Source: Monoplex corrugatus | Lineage: Eukaryota; Mollusca; Gastropoda; Littorinimorpha; Ranellidae | Assembly: GCA_030674185.1 (NCBI GenBank) | Contig: JAPXFY010000013.1 | Coordinates: forward strand, 45,828,464 to 45,892,463 | Direction of reading: 5' to 3' | Length of the DNA stretch: 64,000 bases | Part shown: piece by piece, positions 55,231 through 64,000 of the stretch | How the letters are laid out: each line of letters begins with the position of its first letter | How positions within the stretch are numbered: position 1 is the stretch's first letter | Translations under genes and position numbers: made by a program | Notes under the pieces: generated by a model | Told to the model about the DNA's origin: nothing | Seen by the model: only the letters and a program-made list of their open reading frames with translations | Database searches by the model: none

Positions 55231-56865
55231 CGCTTCTGGCTTTATGTCGTGCTGATCGCTATGCTATACACGCAGTATATGATGCTACAATTGTACCACA
55301 CTTGAACACTTGTGTTTTGTACAGTAAGACTATGCATAGCAAGCTTGGTCTTTGGGAAACGTCTCGTTCATACAAATTCATCATGTACAACAGTAGCCAT
55401 TACTTTACAAGAAGGAAAGAGAAGGAAATGAGCAGGCCAGACACTCACTGTAAAAAGGTTAAAAATAAGTAGACTTCACTATATTTGAAATGAAAGACGA
55501 AAAAAAAAAAAAACTTGTGTAAATGACATATCAGGAATAATTCATATTGTATGATGTTGCAACACATTGGCCCCTACAGGTGGAATTACTGACAAGAAGG
55601 GCTGCCACTCAAATTTTACAAGTAGGCCTATACAGGAGAGGTTGTTTCCCTTGAACCAACAGAGGGAGTGTGTGCCTTTTTATAACTTGTAGCAGGAGAG
55701 CTGTAGTGAACTGAGGCCATGAATGATAACTTGTATTATCAGAACGAGTTATAGGGCCTATTTATTAAGAGAAAATGTGTGTTTCCTGATTGAATAGAAG
55801 AAGTGAAGCTCAGCCCGGCATGTGTATCACTTTTAACTGGAGATTTTCAACTACAGGTATCTCGATTTAAGCAAATGGCATCGATTGACTATATCAACAA
55901 TTTTGTATAGGTCTAGTATTTGTAGATTTCAGCCTTCTTCACAACAACAAAGACCTGTAGCAGAACTTAGCTACAGGTCTGTTACTCTGTATTGTGACTG
56001 AATATCGTTTGTGCCTTCATAGGTTTCTTCCTTGAAACTACAATTTTCCATTCCAACATTACCTGAGACAGAAATGTCTGACTGATGTGTCAGTAGGCCT
56101 ACAAAACATTACAGTAGCCCATTCACTGTTATTCTGTTTTTCATTCATCTGATTAATCAGATTATATTCTCCGTGTCTACTTTCTTTACTATTAAGTATT
56201 ATTCTGTCTGATGACATTCTCTTTGTCTATTTTCTTTTCTTTCCTTCAAATCATGTTTTCATCATCAATCCTAAATCCTTTTTGCTTTGCACACTACACA
56301 GAATGCGAGCTATGTAAGTTGTGTACTGTGTGGTCACTCAGACATTAATTCATATCCACCTCGGGCATGCTACACTCAGTACACTGTTAAACTAATAAGC
56401 AATGAAACATACGGATCAAGCATCGCTGATCGGATCGGCATCATCTGGTTCCATCTAGATCTAGATTTGGGTCGTAACGGTAATGTTGGGATAAGATGAC
56501 ATCAGCACAAACGAGGTCATCAAATCGACAAAATAATTTGATAAAAACTGACAAAGTTTTCAATTTCCTCTAAGCCTTGACAAAATCTGATGATGATCTG
56601 AGAGATACAATCTTATAATGAGGTAGTTCACGCGAAAGTTCTACCGAAAGGTGCAAATTCGGTCGATTTCCGTGCCCGACTTATCCTCATCCTGGGGGCT
56701 GGTTATCTTCAAGCAGATTTTTCGCAAAGAAAAACTCAAAACACCAACAAAAAGTTTCGAACGTGAAGCATTTACTACATTCCATCTAGTCAAAAAATGA
56801 AGAAAGTCTTACTTACGTGCTGAATACACAGCGCACAGGGCTAAGATACAACTTTTCAGCCACAT
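37349..56865 (-). CDS. BSG: Basigin/neuroplastin-like Ig-superfamily membrane protein
   Basis: Eight coding exons on the minus strand (56817-56865, 51073-51342, 43761-43946, 42665-42757, 41930-42060, 41405-41588, 40876-41005, 37349-37415) total 1110 nt, 369 residues. It has a signal peptide (MWLKSCILALCAVYSA), then three Ig domains with cysteine pairs C40-C89, C124-C178 and C223-C283. The single helix LWPFLGIVAEVVILCTIIF carries E319, the intramembrane glutamate typical of basigin and neuroplastin. A basic YEKKR stop-transfer and an acidic tail end KKSQNVRHRGNTNN, like basigin. Five N-glycosylation sequons are seen (N39, N70, N111, N160, N294). Basigin proteins escort monocarboxylate transporters to the plasma membrane and act in cell adhesion. 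A three-Ig form resembles the long vertebrate isoform. One intron is GC-AG. Orthology to basigin or neuroplastin cannot be separated here. Confidence 0.92.
37725..37970. repeat. (TAGA)n and (GAT/AAT)n microsatellites
   Basis: ATAGATAGA repeats at 37728-37800, then GATGAT/AATAAT triplets at 37855-37970. They lie in basigin intron 7. Confidence 0.92.
38328..38976 (+). mobile_element. piggyBac-like non-autonomous element (TTAA ends)
   Basis: The left end TTAACCTGTTCAGTGCTTCC and right end AAAAGGGTTAA are flanked by TTAA. A perfect 20-bp palindrome, CCGACCGAATATTCGGTCGG (38346-38365), lies just inside the left end. The length is 649 bp. The left end matches the minus-strand element ending at 16174. 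Confidence 0.75.
38554..38823 (+). pseudogene. piggyBac-type transposase N-terminal remnant
   Basis: ATGGCGGATGGACTC opens MADGLTSTPSV, then a stop. A second frame gives YAAKEVAEIITCGADTD and an acidic stretch to TAA at 38823. It has the same layout as the 10.6 kb remnant: M-A start, an xEV helix, acidic residues, no catalytic domain. Confidence 0.55.
38978..39350 (-). mobile_element. LINE C-terminal fragment with internal duplication
   Basis: The minus strand encodes KKKKGRPPVSYIKNITNISG and RDRTAWKQVAMS, typical of the last residues of CR1/jockey-like reverse transcriptases. Upstream, KRRLNYIGHV (a RRLxxxGH motif) occurs in an imperfect 79-bp direct duplication (39152-39230 and 39231-39309). 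Confidence 0.65.
39360..40735 (+). mobile_element. RTE-type LINE fragment (reverse transcriptase)
   Basis: The plus strand in several frames gives EEQCGFVKGKGTVNAIYILR, DYTKASDSVRHEEL (motif A, with the usual Phe changed to Ser), a degenerate NLHYTENKKD where YADD is expected, then KFKYLGMVISPNGRCTSE, YGCEVWTVNTQSQNK and a GRHWEKMLDGLAEWLR end with an ATGATGATG tail at 40729. The catalytic YADD is lost, so it is dead. It is closely related to the minus-strand copy at 31.2-31.8 kb. Confidence 0.85.
40740..40850. repeat. Palindromic TTAA repeat, right-arm fragments
   Basis: GGAAGCTGGTGGATAGGGAG and GAAACTGGTGGATAAGATGA with GGGAGTGAAAGGATTGAATT. It directly follows the LINE tail. Confidence 0.6.
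40876..41005 (-). CDS. BSG: Basigin exon 7 (transmembrane exon)
   Basis: Residues 305-347. LWPFLGIVAEVVILCTIIF is followed by YEKKRNKDAMLDEDDDQ. The glutamate within the helix is family-diagnostic. Confidence 0.96.
41405..41588 (-). CDS. BSG: Basigin exon 6 (second half of Ig3)
   Basis: Residues 244-304. SGRLEIDSVDFDDASEYKCM is the typical D-x-YxC F-strand (C283), followed by sequon N294-S-T. Confidence 0.94.
41930..42060 (-). CDS. BSG: Basigin exon 5 (first half of Ig3)
   Basis: Residues 200-243 (LVVECRVLGYPKPYITWLKG). The C and W of the Ig core are C223 and W235. It ends AAG before GCAAGT, a GC-type donor required by the reading phase. Confidence 0.93.
42665..42757 (-). CDS. BSG: Basigin exon 4 (end of Ig2)
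   Basis: Residues 169-199 (LAGLYTCMAKFVDGSGAEHT). C178 closes the Ig2 disulphide. Confidence 0.93.
43575..43715. repeat. (CA)n microsatellite
   Basis: Two CA blocks are separated by an AACAACAAAACCACAAGC stretch. It lies 46 bp from basigin exon 3, in the downstream intron. A further CA/CTCA tract is at 44015-44125. Confidence 0.93.
43761..43946 (-). CDS. BSG: Basigin exon 3 (start of Ig2)
   Basis: Residues 107-168, with AMLHCGVMGD (C124), YEYSWRKGK (W137) and sequons N111 and N160. Confidence 0.93.
44332..45833 (+). repeat. Left inverted arm
   Basis: See the element entry. It contains (CT)n at 45438-45460 and 45536-45573. On the minus strand a short frame, ATGGCGACTTGCCTGC near 44800, reads MATCLQTFPMKKSKT and then stops. 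Confidence 0.85.
46436..46538 (+). CDS. First exon of an unrecognised small gene inside the element
   Basis: ATGGCGGACACGCGCG starts MADTREDRSGEHMDVEVYV, and the exon ends ...SSDPTYPE plus one base before GTAAGTG, a strong donor. An initiator-like, CpG-rich lead precedes it. The piece is acidic. An ATGGCG start with an acidic tail resembles the piggyBac-like N-terminal remnants elsewhere in the window, but no xFTxxEV motif is seen. It could be the first exon of a transposase or of a captured host gene. It joins in phase with the exon at 50500. Confidence 0.5.
46840..48235. other. Centre of inverted element, no gene recognised
   Basis: AT-rich. A short exon-like frame occurs at 47899-48000 (LWMSQVPEHLAQPASKENFW) with a TTCATCAG acceptor upstream, but stops between the acceptor and the frame argue against it. 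Confidence 0.4.
48236..49793 (-). repeat. Right inverted arm
   Basis: See the element entry. It carries (GA)n at 48617-48667 and 48764-48791. ATGGCGACTTGCCTGC (about 49302) begins a 38-codon frame, MATCLQTFPMKKSKT..., a conserved counterpart of the left-arm frame. Confidence 0.85.
49840..50020. repeat. (ATT)n-rich low-complexity tract
   Basis: Imperfect TTATTATTA and TCATTATT repeats just outside the right arm. Confidence 0.85.
50500..50613 (+). CDS. Putative terminal exon of a small gene
   Basis: After a TTTTTCTCACAG acceptor, 114 bp encode DLFMRMKERFLKTGRGRRPS and LLDNFDSNDDELHLNMF, then TAA. The two leading bases AT complete a GAT codon with the G left by the exon at 46436-46538. Joined, the product is 72 residues: acidic, then basic, then acidic. 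No family was recognised. The two exons lie on opposite sides of the element's right border, which is odd for a purely element-encoded gene. Confidence 0.45.
   Translation, partial: DLFMRMKERFLKTGRGRRPSLLDNFDSNDDELHLNMF
51073..51342 (-). CDS. BSG: Basigin exon 2 (Ig1)
   Basis: Residues 17-106, a whole Ig domain in one exon: STLQVNCTSQ (C40), W48, SNEGVFRCKDK (C89), with sequons N39 and N70. Both borders are phase 1, so skipping this exon would give an in-frame two-Ig isoform, as in vertebrate basigin. Confidence 0.93.
52140..52212. repeat. (CA)n microsatellite with poly-C
   Basis: An AC run preceded by CCCCCCCC at about 52125 and a CTCTC border. Basigin intron 1. Confidence 0.93.
52213..54034. 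other. Basigin intron 1, no gene seen
   Basis: Holds a T-run of about 26 at 52641-52666 and a C-run at 53540-53553. Short open frames here have no splice context or recognisable motif. Confidence 0.5.
54035..54117. repeat. Palindromic TTAA repeat, right half
   Basis: TTTGCTTTGCTGTCATGG, then GGTGGACAGGGTGTGGGGG and GTCAAAGAGTTAA. The left half is missing. Confidence 0.65.
54816..55481. mobile_element. Possible TA-flanked MITE (CAGTGGAACC end)
   Basis: TA-CAGTGGAACCCGCC at the left and GTAGACTTCACTA-TA at the right resemble the ends of the 31.8 kb MITE. A segment of about 75 bp is tandemly duplicated at 54830-54970 (AATGAAATTCATGGGAGAT recurs). A (CA)n tract is at 55120-55230. No transposase. 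The right end is uncertain. Confidence 0.5.
55110..55230. repeat. (CA)n microsatellite
   Basis: CA blocks broken by AACA units inside the proposed MITE. Confidence 0.93.
56817..56865 (-). CDS. BSG: Basigin exon 1 (signal peptide)
   Basis: ATG at 56865, MWLKSCILALCAVYSA and one extra base before GTAAGTAAG. It is the only ATG in a short hydrophobic exon that joins in phase to Ig1. Confidence 0.88.
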
Positions 56866-56919
56866 CGTCGTGGATCAGATTTATTTCGTCTGCTTTAGAA
56901 ATGGGGACGGTTCTTGCTC

Positions 56920-56960
56920 GCTAAAATGGCTTCCGCTCTATGATAGTACGCATGCGCAAC
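56920..56960 (-). promoter_or_regulatory. BSG: Basigin promoter motifs
   Basis: The palindromic CGCATGCGCA (56949-56958) is an NRF1-type site. AAAATGGCTTCCGC (about 56923-56936) combines YY1-like AAAATGGC and, inverted, an ETS-like GCGGAAG. This is typical of a TATA-less housekeeping promoter. Motif evidence only. Confidence 0.5.
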
Positions 56961-57009
56961 TACAAAAGTCGAGTGACTTCCAAGTATAGTCTGTTTCAAG
57001 GTCAGAAAA

Positions 57010-58145
57010 ATCGACGTTGAATTTTCTCGAGGGTACCAGGTTCGTGGCAAGTGTGCCCGTATCTTTATCAAAACACGAAGCTTTGTTTTTCTCTGTTCGT
57101 CCTTGATGGCATAAAACCGAAAGTGATCTTATATTAGTTTAATTGTTGCATTCTGTCATTTCCAGTTCTCCTATGTTCCTCCTTACACCAGATCACCCGG
57201 CCGTCCGCAATAGTGGTGAGGTGTGTGTATGCCAAGTATTACGCACTGCAGATCAAGCAGCTCAGCTGTTAAACAGATCGGCTGAATGTATGGACTGAAA
57301 GGTGGGGGGGGTGGGGGGTGGTTACGTCTCCTGTAAAATGCAACGAGCATGCTTTTAGCATGCACTGTTTGCGCTGTATAACTGACATTCAATTAATTTT
57401 CATAGTGTTTTCTACAAAACTATTCACCTTTTTAGCCTTAGAGAAATCCCTCTTAGGATTAGTGAATAAGTATCCTAACTGTGGCATCACTTTTGACAAT
57501 AAGCACATCTGGAAGACAACACAACAAGAGAAGAAGTTAAGGCCAGGCACATGCTAACGATCCTTGGGAAGTTGGCAGGCACTATATGAGAAGCGCGAGA
57601 AAATGCTGAAAAAGGTAGACTGCCTTTACACCAGGCTCCATCTCGCCGGATACAGCTCCTCAGCAAGGATCTGAGTATCTGCGAACCAGGCCTTCAGGCT
57701 CATCACTAGTGCATTGAGGTCTATGCCTACTTTAAGAGAGAGAGAGAGGACACTTACAGGAATCCGGTCTCTCAATCCGAGAAGGGAAGCCAAGAACACT
57801 TTTAAGATGCTGACTAAGAAGCACAGGTGTGAGGAAGAAGTTGATGGTCCCACCAAACAGCGCCTGAAACGAGACGCTTTGTCTACAGAGAGCTAGTGGC
57901 TACTGTGGCAACGTCAGAAAGCACTGCCGACATTCTCACCATCTCCTTTGCGACTGCCAGAATCAGGGACACAAGAACAGCTGAACATGAAAATTGGCAC
58001 TAAGGTCCCTCTTGTCACCTCAACGAAAATACAAGATGACACAACACACCGTGCTCTCACGATGACCATAAATAGAAGAGCGTTACCTACTGGGGACATG
58101 GATGCGTCTATAGACTGATGGATCAGCCACCAATGCTAACTAGGC
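57010..58145. other. Upstream of basigin, unassigned
   Basis: Contains a poly-G stretch (57302-57320). A diverged, possibly coding-derived stretch at 57540-58100 has mid-length plus-strand frames (for example KNTFKMLTKKHRCEEEVDG near 57793) that stop repeatedly. No family was recognised; it may be an old transposon fragment. Confidence 0.4.
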
Positions 58146-58149
58146 TCCG

Positions 58150-61100
58150 TTTGTTTGTTTTTTTGGTTTTTTTTTTCTTTGTTTGTTTGTTTGTTTTGTT
58201 TGTTTGTTTTTCTCCTGTATGTAGGCTCTGTTTGTTTATTTGTTTGGTTTTTTGTTTTCTCCTGTATTCAGGCTCTGTTTGTTTATTTATTTGTTTGTTT
58301 GTTTTCTTCTGTATGCAAGCTCAGTTTGTTTATTTGTTTGTTGGTTTTCTCCTGCATGTATGCTCTGCTTGTTTATTTGTTTGTTTGTTTTCTCCTGTAT
58401 GCAGACTGTTTATTTGTTTGTATGTTTTCTCCTGCATGTAGGCTCTGTTTGTTTATTTGTTTGTTTGTTTTCTCCTGTAAGCAATCTCTGTTTCTTTATT
58501 TCTTTGTACGTTTTCTCCTGCATGCAAGCTCTTTTTATTTGTTTGTTTGTTTTCTCCTGGATGCAGGCTATGTTTGTTTGTTTGTTTTCTCCTGCACGCA
58601 AGCTCTGTTTGTTTATTTGTTTGTTTGTTTTCTGCTGTATGTAGGCTCTGTTTGTTTATTTGTTTGCTTTCTCCTGCGTATAGGTCTGTTTATGTATTTG
58701 TTTGTTTTCTCCTGCATGCAGGCTCTGTTTATCTATTTGTTTGTTTTCTCCTGCGTGCAGGCTCTGTTTGTTTATTTGTTTGCTTTCTCCTGTACGCAGG
58801 CTCTGTTTGTTTGTTTCTTTCTTTTCTGCTGTATGTAGGCTCTATTTGGTTATGTTTGTTTTCTGCTGTATGTCGGCTCTATTTGGTTATTTGTTTGTTT
58901 TCTCCTGCATGTAGGCTCTGTTTATCTATTTGTTTGTTTTCTCCTGCATGCAGGCTCTGTTTGTTCATTTGTTTGCTTTCGTCTGCATACAGGCTCTGTT
59001 TGTTTATTTGCTTGTTTTCTCCTGTACGCAGGCTCTGTTTGTTTGTTTGTTTTCTCCTGTATGCAGGCTCTGTTTATGTGTTTTGTTTGTTTCCTCTTGT
59101 ATGCAGGCTCTGTTTGTTTATTTTTGTTTGTTTTCTCCTGTATGTAGGCTCTGTTTGTTTGTTTGTTTGTTTGTTTTTCTCTAGTATGTAGGTTCTGTTT
59201 GTTTATTTGTTTGTTTGTTTTCTCCTGTATGCAGGTTCTGTTTGTTCATTTGTTTGTTTGTTTTTTCCTGTATGCAGGTTCTGTTTGTTTGTTTTCTCCT
59301 TTATGCAGGCTCTGTTTGTTTATTTGTATATTTTCTCCTGTATGCAGGCTATGTTTGTTTGTTTGTTTTCTCCTGCATGTAGGCTATGTTTTGTTTGTTT
59401 GTTTTTTTCCTGTATGAGGGCTATGTTTGTTTGTTTTCTCCTGATAGAGGCTATGTTTGTGTTTGTTTGTTTTTTCTCTCGTATGCAGCTATGTTTGTTT
59501 GTTTTCTCCTGTATACAGGCTATGTTTGTTTGTGTTTGTTTTTTTTCTTGTAAGCAGGCTGTTTGTTTGTTTGTTTTCTCCTGTATGCAGGCTATGTTTG
59601 TTCCTTTGTTTGTTTTCTCCAGTATGTGGGCTATGTTTTTTTCTTTGTTTTCTCCTGTATGTGGGCTATGTTTGTTTGTTTGTTTTCTCCTGTACGTAGG
59701 CTATGTTTGCTTGTTTGTTTTCTCCTGTATGTAAGCTATGTTTTTTCTTTGTTTTCTCCTGTATGCGGGCTATGTTTGTTTGTTTGTTTTTCTCCTTTAT
59801 GCAGGCTATGTTTGCATGTTTTCTCCTGTATGCAGGCTATGTTTGTTTGTTTTCTCCTGCATGCAGGCTATGTTTGTTTGTGTTGTTTTTCTCTTGTACG
59901 CAGGCTATGTTTGTTTGTTTTTCTCCTTTATGCAGGCTATGTTTGCATGTTTTCTCCTGTATGCGGGCTATGTTTGTTTGTTTGTTTTTCTCCTTTATGC
60001 AGGCTATGTTTGCATGTTTTTCTCCTGTATGCAGGCTATGTTTGTTTGTTTTTTCTTCTTTATGCAGGCTATGTTTGTTTGTTTTTCTCCTGTATGCAGG
60101 CTATGTTTGTTTGTTTTTCTTCTTTATGCAGGCTATGTTTGTTTGTTTTCTCCTGTATGCAGGCTATGTTTGTTTGTTTTTCTTCTTTATGCAAGCTATG
60201 TTTGTTTGTGTTTGTTTGTTTTCTTCTGTATGCAGGCTATGTTTGTTTGTGTTTGTTTTTCTCTTGTATGCAGGCTATGTTCGTTTTTGTTTGTTTTTCT
60301 CTTGTATGCAGGCTATGTTTGTTCATTTGTTTGTTTTTCTCCTGTATGTAGGCTATGTTTGTTTGTTTGTTTTTGTTTTCCTCCTGTATGTAGGCTATGT
60401 TTGTTCGTTTGTTTGTTTTCTCCATTATGCAGGCTATGTTTGTTTAGTTTTCTCCTGTATGCAGGCTATGTTTGTTTTCTCCTGTATGCAGGCTATATTG
60501 GTTTGTTTTCTCCTGTATGCAGGCTATGTTTGTTTGTGTTTGTGTTTTCTCTTGTATGCAGGCTATGTTTGTTTGTTTTCTCCTGTATGCAGGCTATGTT
60601 TGTTTGTTTTCTCCTGTATGCAGGCTATGTTTGTTTGTTTTCTCCTGTTTGCAGGCTATGTTTGTTTGTGTTTGTTTTTCTCTTGTATGCAGGCTATGTT
60701 TGTTTGCTTTTGTTTTCTCCTGTAAGTAGGCTATGTTTTTTTTCTTTGTTTTCTCCTGTGTGCGGGCTATGTTTTTTGTTTGTTTTTCTTCTTTATGCAG
60801 GCTATGTTTGTTTTTCTTCTTTATGCAGGCTATGTTTGTTTGTTTTCTCCTGTATGCAGGCTATGTTTGTTTATTTTTCTTCTTTATGCAAGCTATGTTT
60901 GTTTGTGTTTGTTTGTTTTCTTCTGTATGCAGGCTATGTTTGTTTGTGTTTGTTTTTCTCTTGTATGCAGGCTATGTTCGTTTTTGTTTGTTTTTCTCTT
61001 GTATGCAGGCTATGTTTGTTCATTTGTTTGTTTTCTCCTGTATGTAGGCTATGTTTGTTTGTTTGTTTTTGTTTTCTCCTGTATGTAGGCTATGTTTGTT

Positions 61101-64000
61101 CGTTTGTTTGTTTTCTCCATTATGCAGGCTATGTTTGTTAGTTTTTCTCCTGTATGCAGGCTATGTTTGTTTTCTCCTGTATGCAGGCTATATTGGTTTG
61201 TTTTCTCCTGTATGCAGGCTATGTTTGTTTGTGTTTGTTTTTTCTCTTGTATGCAGGCTATGTTTGTTTGTTTTTCTCCTGTATGCAGGCTATGTTTGTT
61301 TGTTTTCTCCTGTATGCAGGCTATGTTTGTTTGTTTTCTCCTGTTTGCAGGCTATGTTTGTTTGTGTTTGTTTTTCTCTTGTATGCAGGCTATGTTTGTT
61401 TGCTTTTGTTTTCTCCTGTAAGTAGGCTATGTTTTTTTTCTTTGTTTTCTCCTGTTTGCGGGCTATGTTTTTGTTTGTTTTTCTTCTTTATGCAGGCTAT
61501 GTTTGTTTTTCTTCTTTATGCAGGCTATGTTTGTTTGTTTTCTCCTGTATGCAGGCTATGTTTGTTTATTTTTCTTCTTTATGCAAGCTATGTTTGTTTG
61601 TGTTTGTTTGTTTTCTTCTGTATGCAGGCTATGTTTGTTTGTGTTTGTTTTTCCTTGTATGCAGGCTATGTTCGTTTTTGTTGTGTTTTTCTCTTGTATG
61701 CAGGCTATGTTTGTTCATTTGTTTGTTTTCTCCTGTATGTAGGCTATGTTTTGTTTGTTTGTTTTTGTTTTCTCCTGTATGTAGGCTATGTTTGTTCGTT
61801 TGTTTGTTTTCTCCATTATGCAGGCTATGTTTGTTAGTTTTCTCCTGTATGCAGGCTATGTTTGTTTTCTCCTGTATGCAGGCTATATTGGTTTGTTTTC
61901 TCCTGTATGCAGGCTATGTTTGTTTGTTTTGTTTTTCTCTTGTATGCAGGCTATGTTTGTTTGTTTTCTCCTGTATGCAGGCTATGTTTGTTTGTTTTCT
62001 CCTGTATGCAGGCTATGTTTGTTTGTTTTCTCCTGTTTGCAGGCTATGTTTGTTTGTGTTTGTTTTTCTCTTGTATGCAGGCTATGTTTGTTTGCTTTTG
62101 TTTTCTCCTGTAAGTAGGCTATGTTTTTTTTCTTTGTTTTCTCCTGTTTGCGGGCTATGTTTTTTGTTTGTTTTTCTTCTTTATGCAGGCTATGTTTGTT
62201 TTTCTTCTTTATGCAGGCTATGTTTGTTTGTTTTCTCCTGTATGCAGGCTATGTTTGTTTGTGTTTATTTTTCTCTTGTATGCAGGCTATGTTTGTTTGT
62301 TTGATTTTGTTTTCTCCTGATGCAGGCTATGTTTGTTCGTTTGTTTGTTTTCTCCTGTATGCAAGCTATGTTTGTTTGTTTTCTCCTGTATGCAGGCTAT
62401 GTTTGTTTATTTTCTTCTGTATGCAGGCTATGTTTGTTTGTTTGTTTTTGTTTTCTCCTGTATGCAGGCTATGTTTGTTCGTTTGTTTGTTTTCTCCTGT
62501 ATGCGGGCTATGTTTGTTTGTTTGTTTTCTCCTGTATGCAGGCTATGCTTGTCTATTTGTTTGTTTTTCATGTTTGTTTGTTTTTCTCCTTTATGCAGGC
62601 TATGTTTGTTTGTTTGTTTTCTCCTGTATGCAGGCTATGTTTGTTTGTTTTCTCCTGAATGCAAGCTATGTTTGTTTGTTTTCTCCTGTATGCAAGCTAT
62701 GTTTGTTTGTTTTCTCCTGTATGCAGGCTATGTTTGTGTGTTTGTTTTCTCCTGTATGCAGGCTATGTTTGTTTGTTTTCTCCTGTATGCAGGCTATGTT
62801 TGTTCCTTTGTTTGTTTTCTCAAGTATGTAGGCTATGTTTATTTGTTTTCTCCTGTATGTAGGCTATGCTTTTTTCTTTGGTTTCTCCTGCATGCGGGCT
62901 ATGTTTGTTTGTTTTCTCCTGTATGCGGGCTATGTTTGTTTGTTTGTTTTCTCCTGTATGTAGGCTATGTGTGTTTGTTTGTTTTCTCCTGTATGCGGGC
63001 TATGTTATTGTTTTCCCTATATGCAGGCTATGTTTGTTTGTTTTCTCCTGTATGCAGGCTATGTTTGTTTGTTTTCTCCTGTATGCGGGCTATGTTTTTT
63101 TTGTGTTTGTTTTTCTCTTGTATGCAGGCCATGTTTGTTTGTGTTTGTTTTTCTCTTGTATGCGGGCTATGTTTGTTTGTTTTCTCCTGTATGTAGGCTA
63201 TGTTTTTTGTTTGTTTTCTCCTTTATGCAGGCTATGCTTGCATGTTTGTTTTCTCCTGTATGTAGGCTATGTTTGTTCGTTTGTTTGTTTGTTTTCTCCT
63301 GTATTCAGGCTATGTTTGTTTATTTGTTTGTTTTCTCCTGTATGCAGGCTATGTTTGTTCGTTTGTTTGTTTTCTCCAGTATGCAGACTTTCTTTGTTTT
63401 CTCCTGTATGTGGGTTTTGTTTGGTTTCTCCTGTACGTAGGCTCTGTTCGCTTTCTCCTCTATGCAGGCTCTGTTTGTTTGTTTGTTTGCTCCTGAATGC
63501 AAGCTATGTTTGTTGTTTTCTCTGTATGCAAGCTATGTTTGTTTGTTTTCTCCTGTATGTAGGCTCTGTTTGTGTAATTTCTCTAGTATGTAGCTCTGTT
63601 TGTTTTCTGTAGTATGTAGGCTTTTTTGTTTATTTTCTCTAGTATGTAGGCTCTGTTTATTTTTTCTCTAGTATGTAGGCTCTGTTTGTTTTTTCTCTTG
63701 TATGTAGGCTATGTTTGTGTGTTTCTCTAGTATGTAGGCTCTGTTTGTTTACTTCGTCTAGTATGTAGGCTCTGTTTGTGTATTTCGTCTAGTATGTAGG
63801 CTCTGTGTATTTTCCTTAAGCATATAGACAATGTTTGTGTATTATTCTCTAGTGAGTAGGCTCTGTTTGTACATTTTCTCTAGTATGTAGACTCGGTTTG
63901 TTTATTTTCTCTAGTATGTAGGTTCCATTTTTATATTTTCTCCGGTATGTAGGCCCTATTCAATATCTCTAGTATGTAGGCTCTGTGTATTTTTCTCTAG
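58150..64000 (+). repeat. 31-bp satellite array, continues past window
   Basis: The unit is CTCCTGTATGCAGGCTATG followed by two to four TTTG and TTTT. The usual period is 31 bp (for example 60611 to 60642), stretching with TTTG number. Three blocks are seen: 58.2-59.3 kb with GGCTCTG and TTTATTTG spacers; 59.3-63.4 kb with GGCTATG; 63.5-64.0 kb with CTCTAGTATGTAGGCTCTG. In 60.0-62.3 kb a higher-order unit of about 694 bp repeats (marker AAGTAGGCTATG at 60724, 61420 and 62112). Forward frames stay open for hundreds of codons only because the unit lacks stops. Confidence 0.95.

Noticed and set aside
57540..58100. A conserved gene upstream of basigin
   Set aside because: Frames are interrupted, no motif is recognisable and no splice signals tie them together.
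58155..63612. Very long plus-strand open frames (up to 467 codons), rich in Cys, Phe, Leu and Val, resembling repeated membrane peptides
   Set aside because: All three forward frames are open together because the 31-bp unit has no stop codons. The residue pattern just rotates with the repeat. This is satellite DNA, not a gene.
58150..64000. CRISPR-like regular repeat array
   Set aside because: There are no unique spacers; variable parts are only TTTG copy number, in a eukaryotic context without cas genes.

Overview
This is eukaryotic genomic DNA. It has spliced genes with GT-AG introns, AATAAA poly(A) signals, very abundant (CA/TG)n microsatellites, tRNA-derived SINEs, RTE-type LINE fragments, TTAA-flanked piggyBac-like remnants and minisatellites. 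The overall character suggests a marine invertebrate, most likely a gastropod mollusc. That is an inference from repeat style and protein similarity, because no search could be run.

Three multi-exon protein genes can be reconstructed by joining exons whose splice phases agree. (1) On the minus strand, coding 7788-9845 with a 5' UTR exon ending at 13170, is a 126-residue membrane protein of the DUF1761 type. (2) On the plus strand, nine coding exons from 14030 to 32484 encode a 389-residue SNAPC3 (SNAP50), the zinc-binding subunit of the snRNA-activating protein complex. (3) On the minus strand, eight coding exons from 56865 down to 37349 encode a 369-residue basigin/neuroplastin-type protein: signal peptide, three Ig domains, and a transmembrane helix with the family's intramembrane glutamate. 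Genes 1 and 2 are divergent, with starts less than 1 kb apart. Genes 2 and 3 are convergent, with poly(A) signals about 120 bp apart.

Layout: 1-5.9 kb is intergenic and repeat-filled. 5.9-13.3 kb is the DUF1761 gene, whose intron holds a piggyBac-like remnant and a LINE endonuclease fragment. 13.9-32.8 kb is SNAPC3, with two minisatellites, SINEs, LINE pieces and MITEs in its introns. 32.9-56.9 kb is the basigin gene, with a 3' UTR of about 4.4 kb that is almost free of repeats. Its second coding intron carries a 5.5 kb element with 1.5 kb inverted arms. 57.0-58.1 kb is basigin promoter and unassigned sequence. 58.15 kb to the window end is a 31-bp satellite array with a higher-order repeat of about 694 bp.

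The most unusual items are: the long-armed inverted-repeat element and a phase-compatible two-exon micro-gene that starts inside it; a nested palindromic repeat ending in TTAA with at least twelve copies or half-copies; a set of TTAA elements that keep only a piggyBac-like N-terminal coding piece plus subterminal palindromes; a SNAPC3 splice acceptor that is the last unit of a 20-bp tandem repeat; a SNAPC3 last-exon acceptor that abuts a MITE end; and the terminal satellite, in which each unit resembles a 3' splice site.
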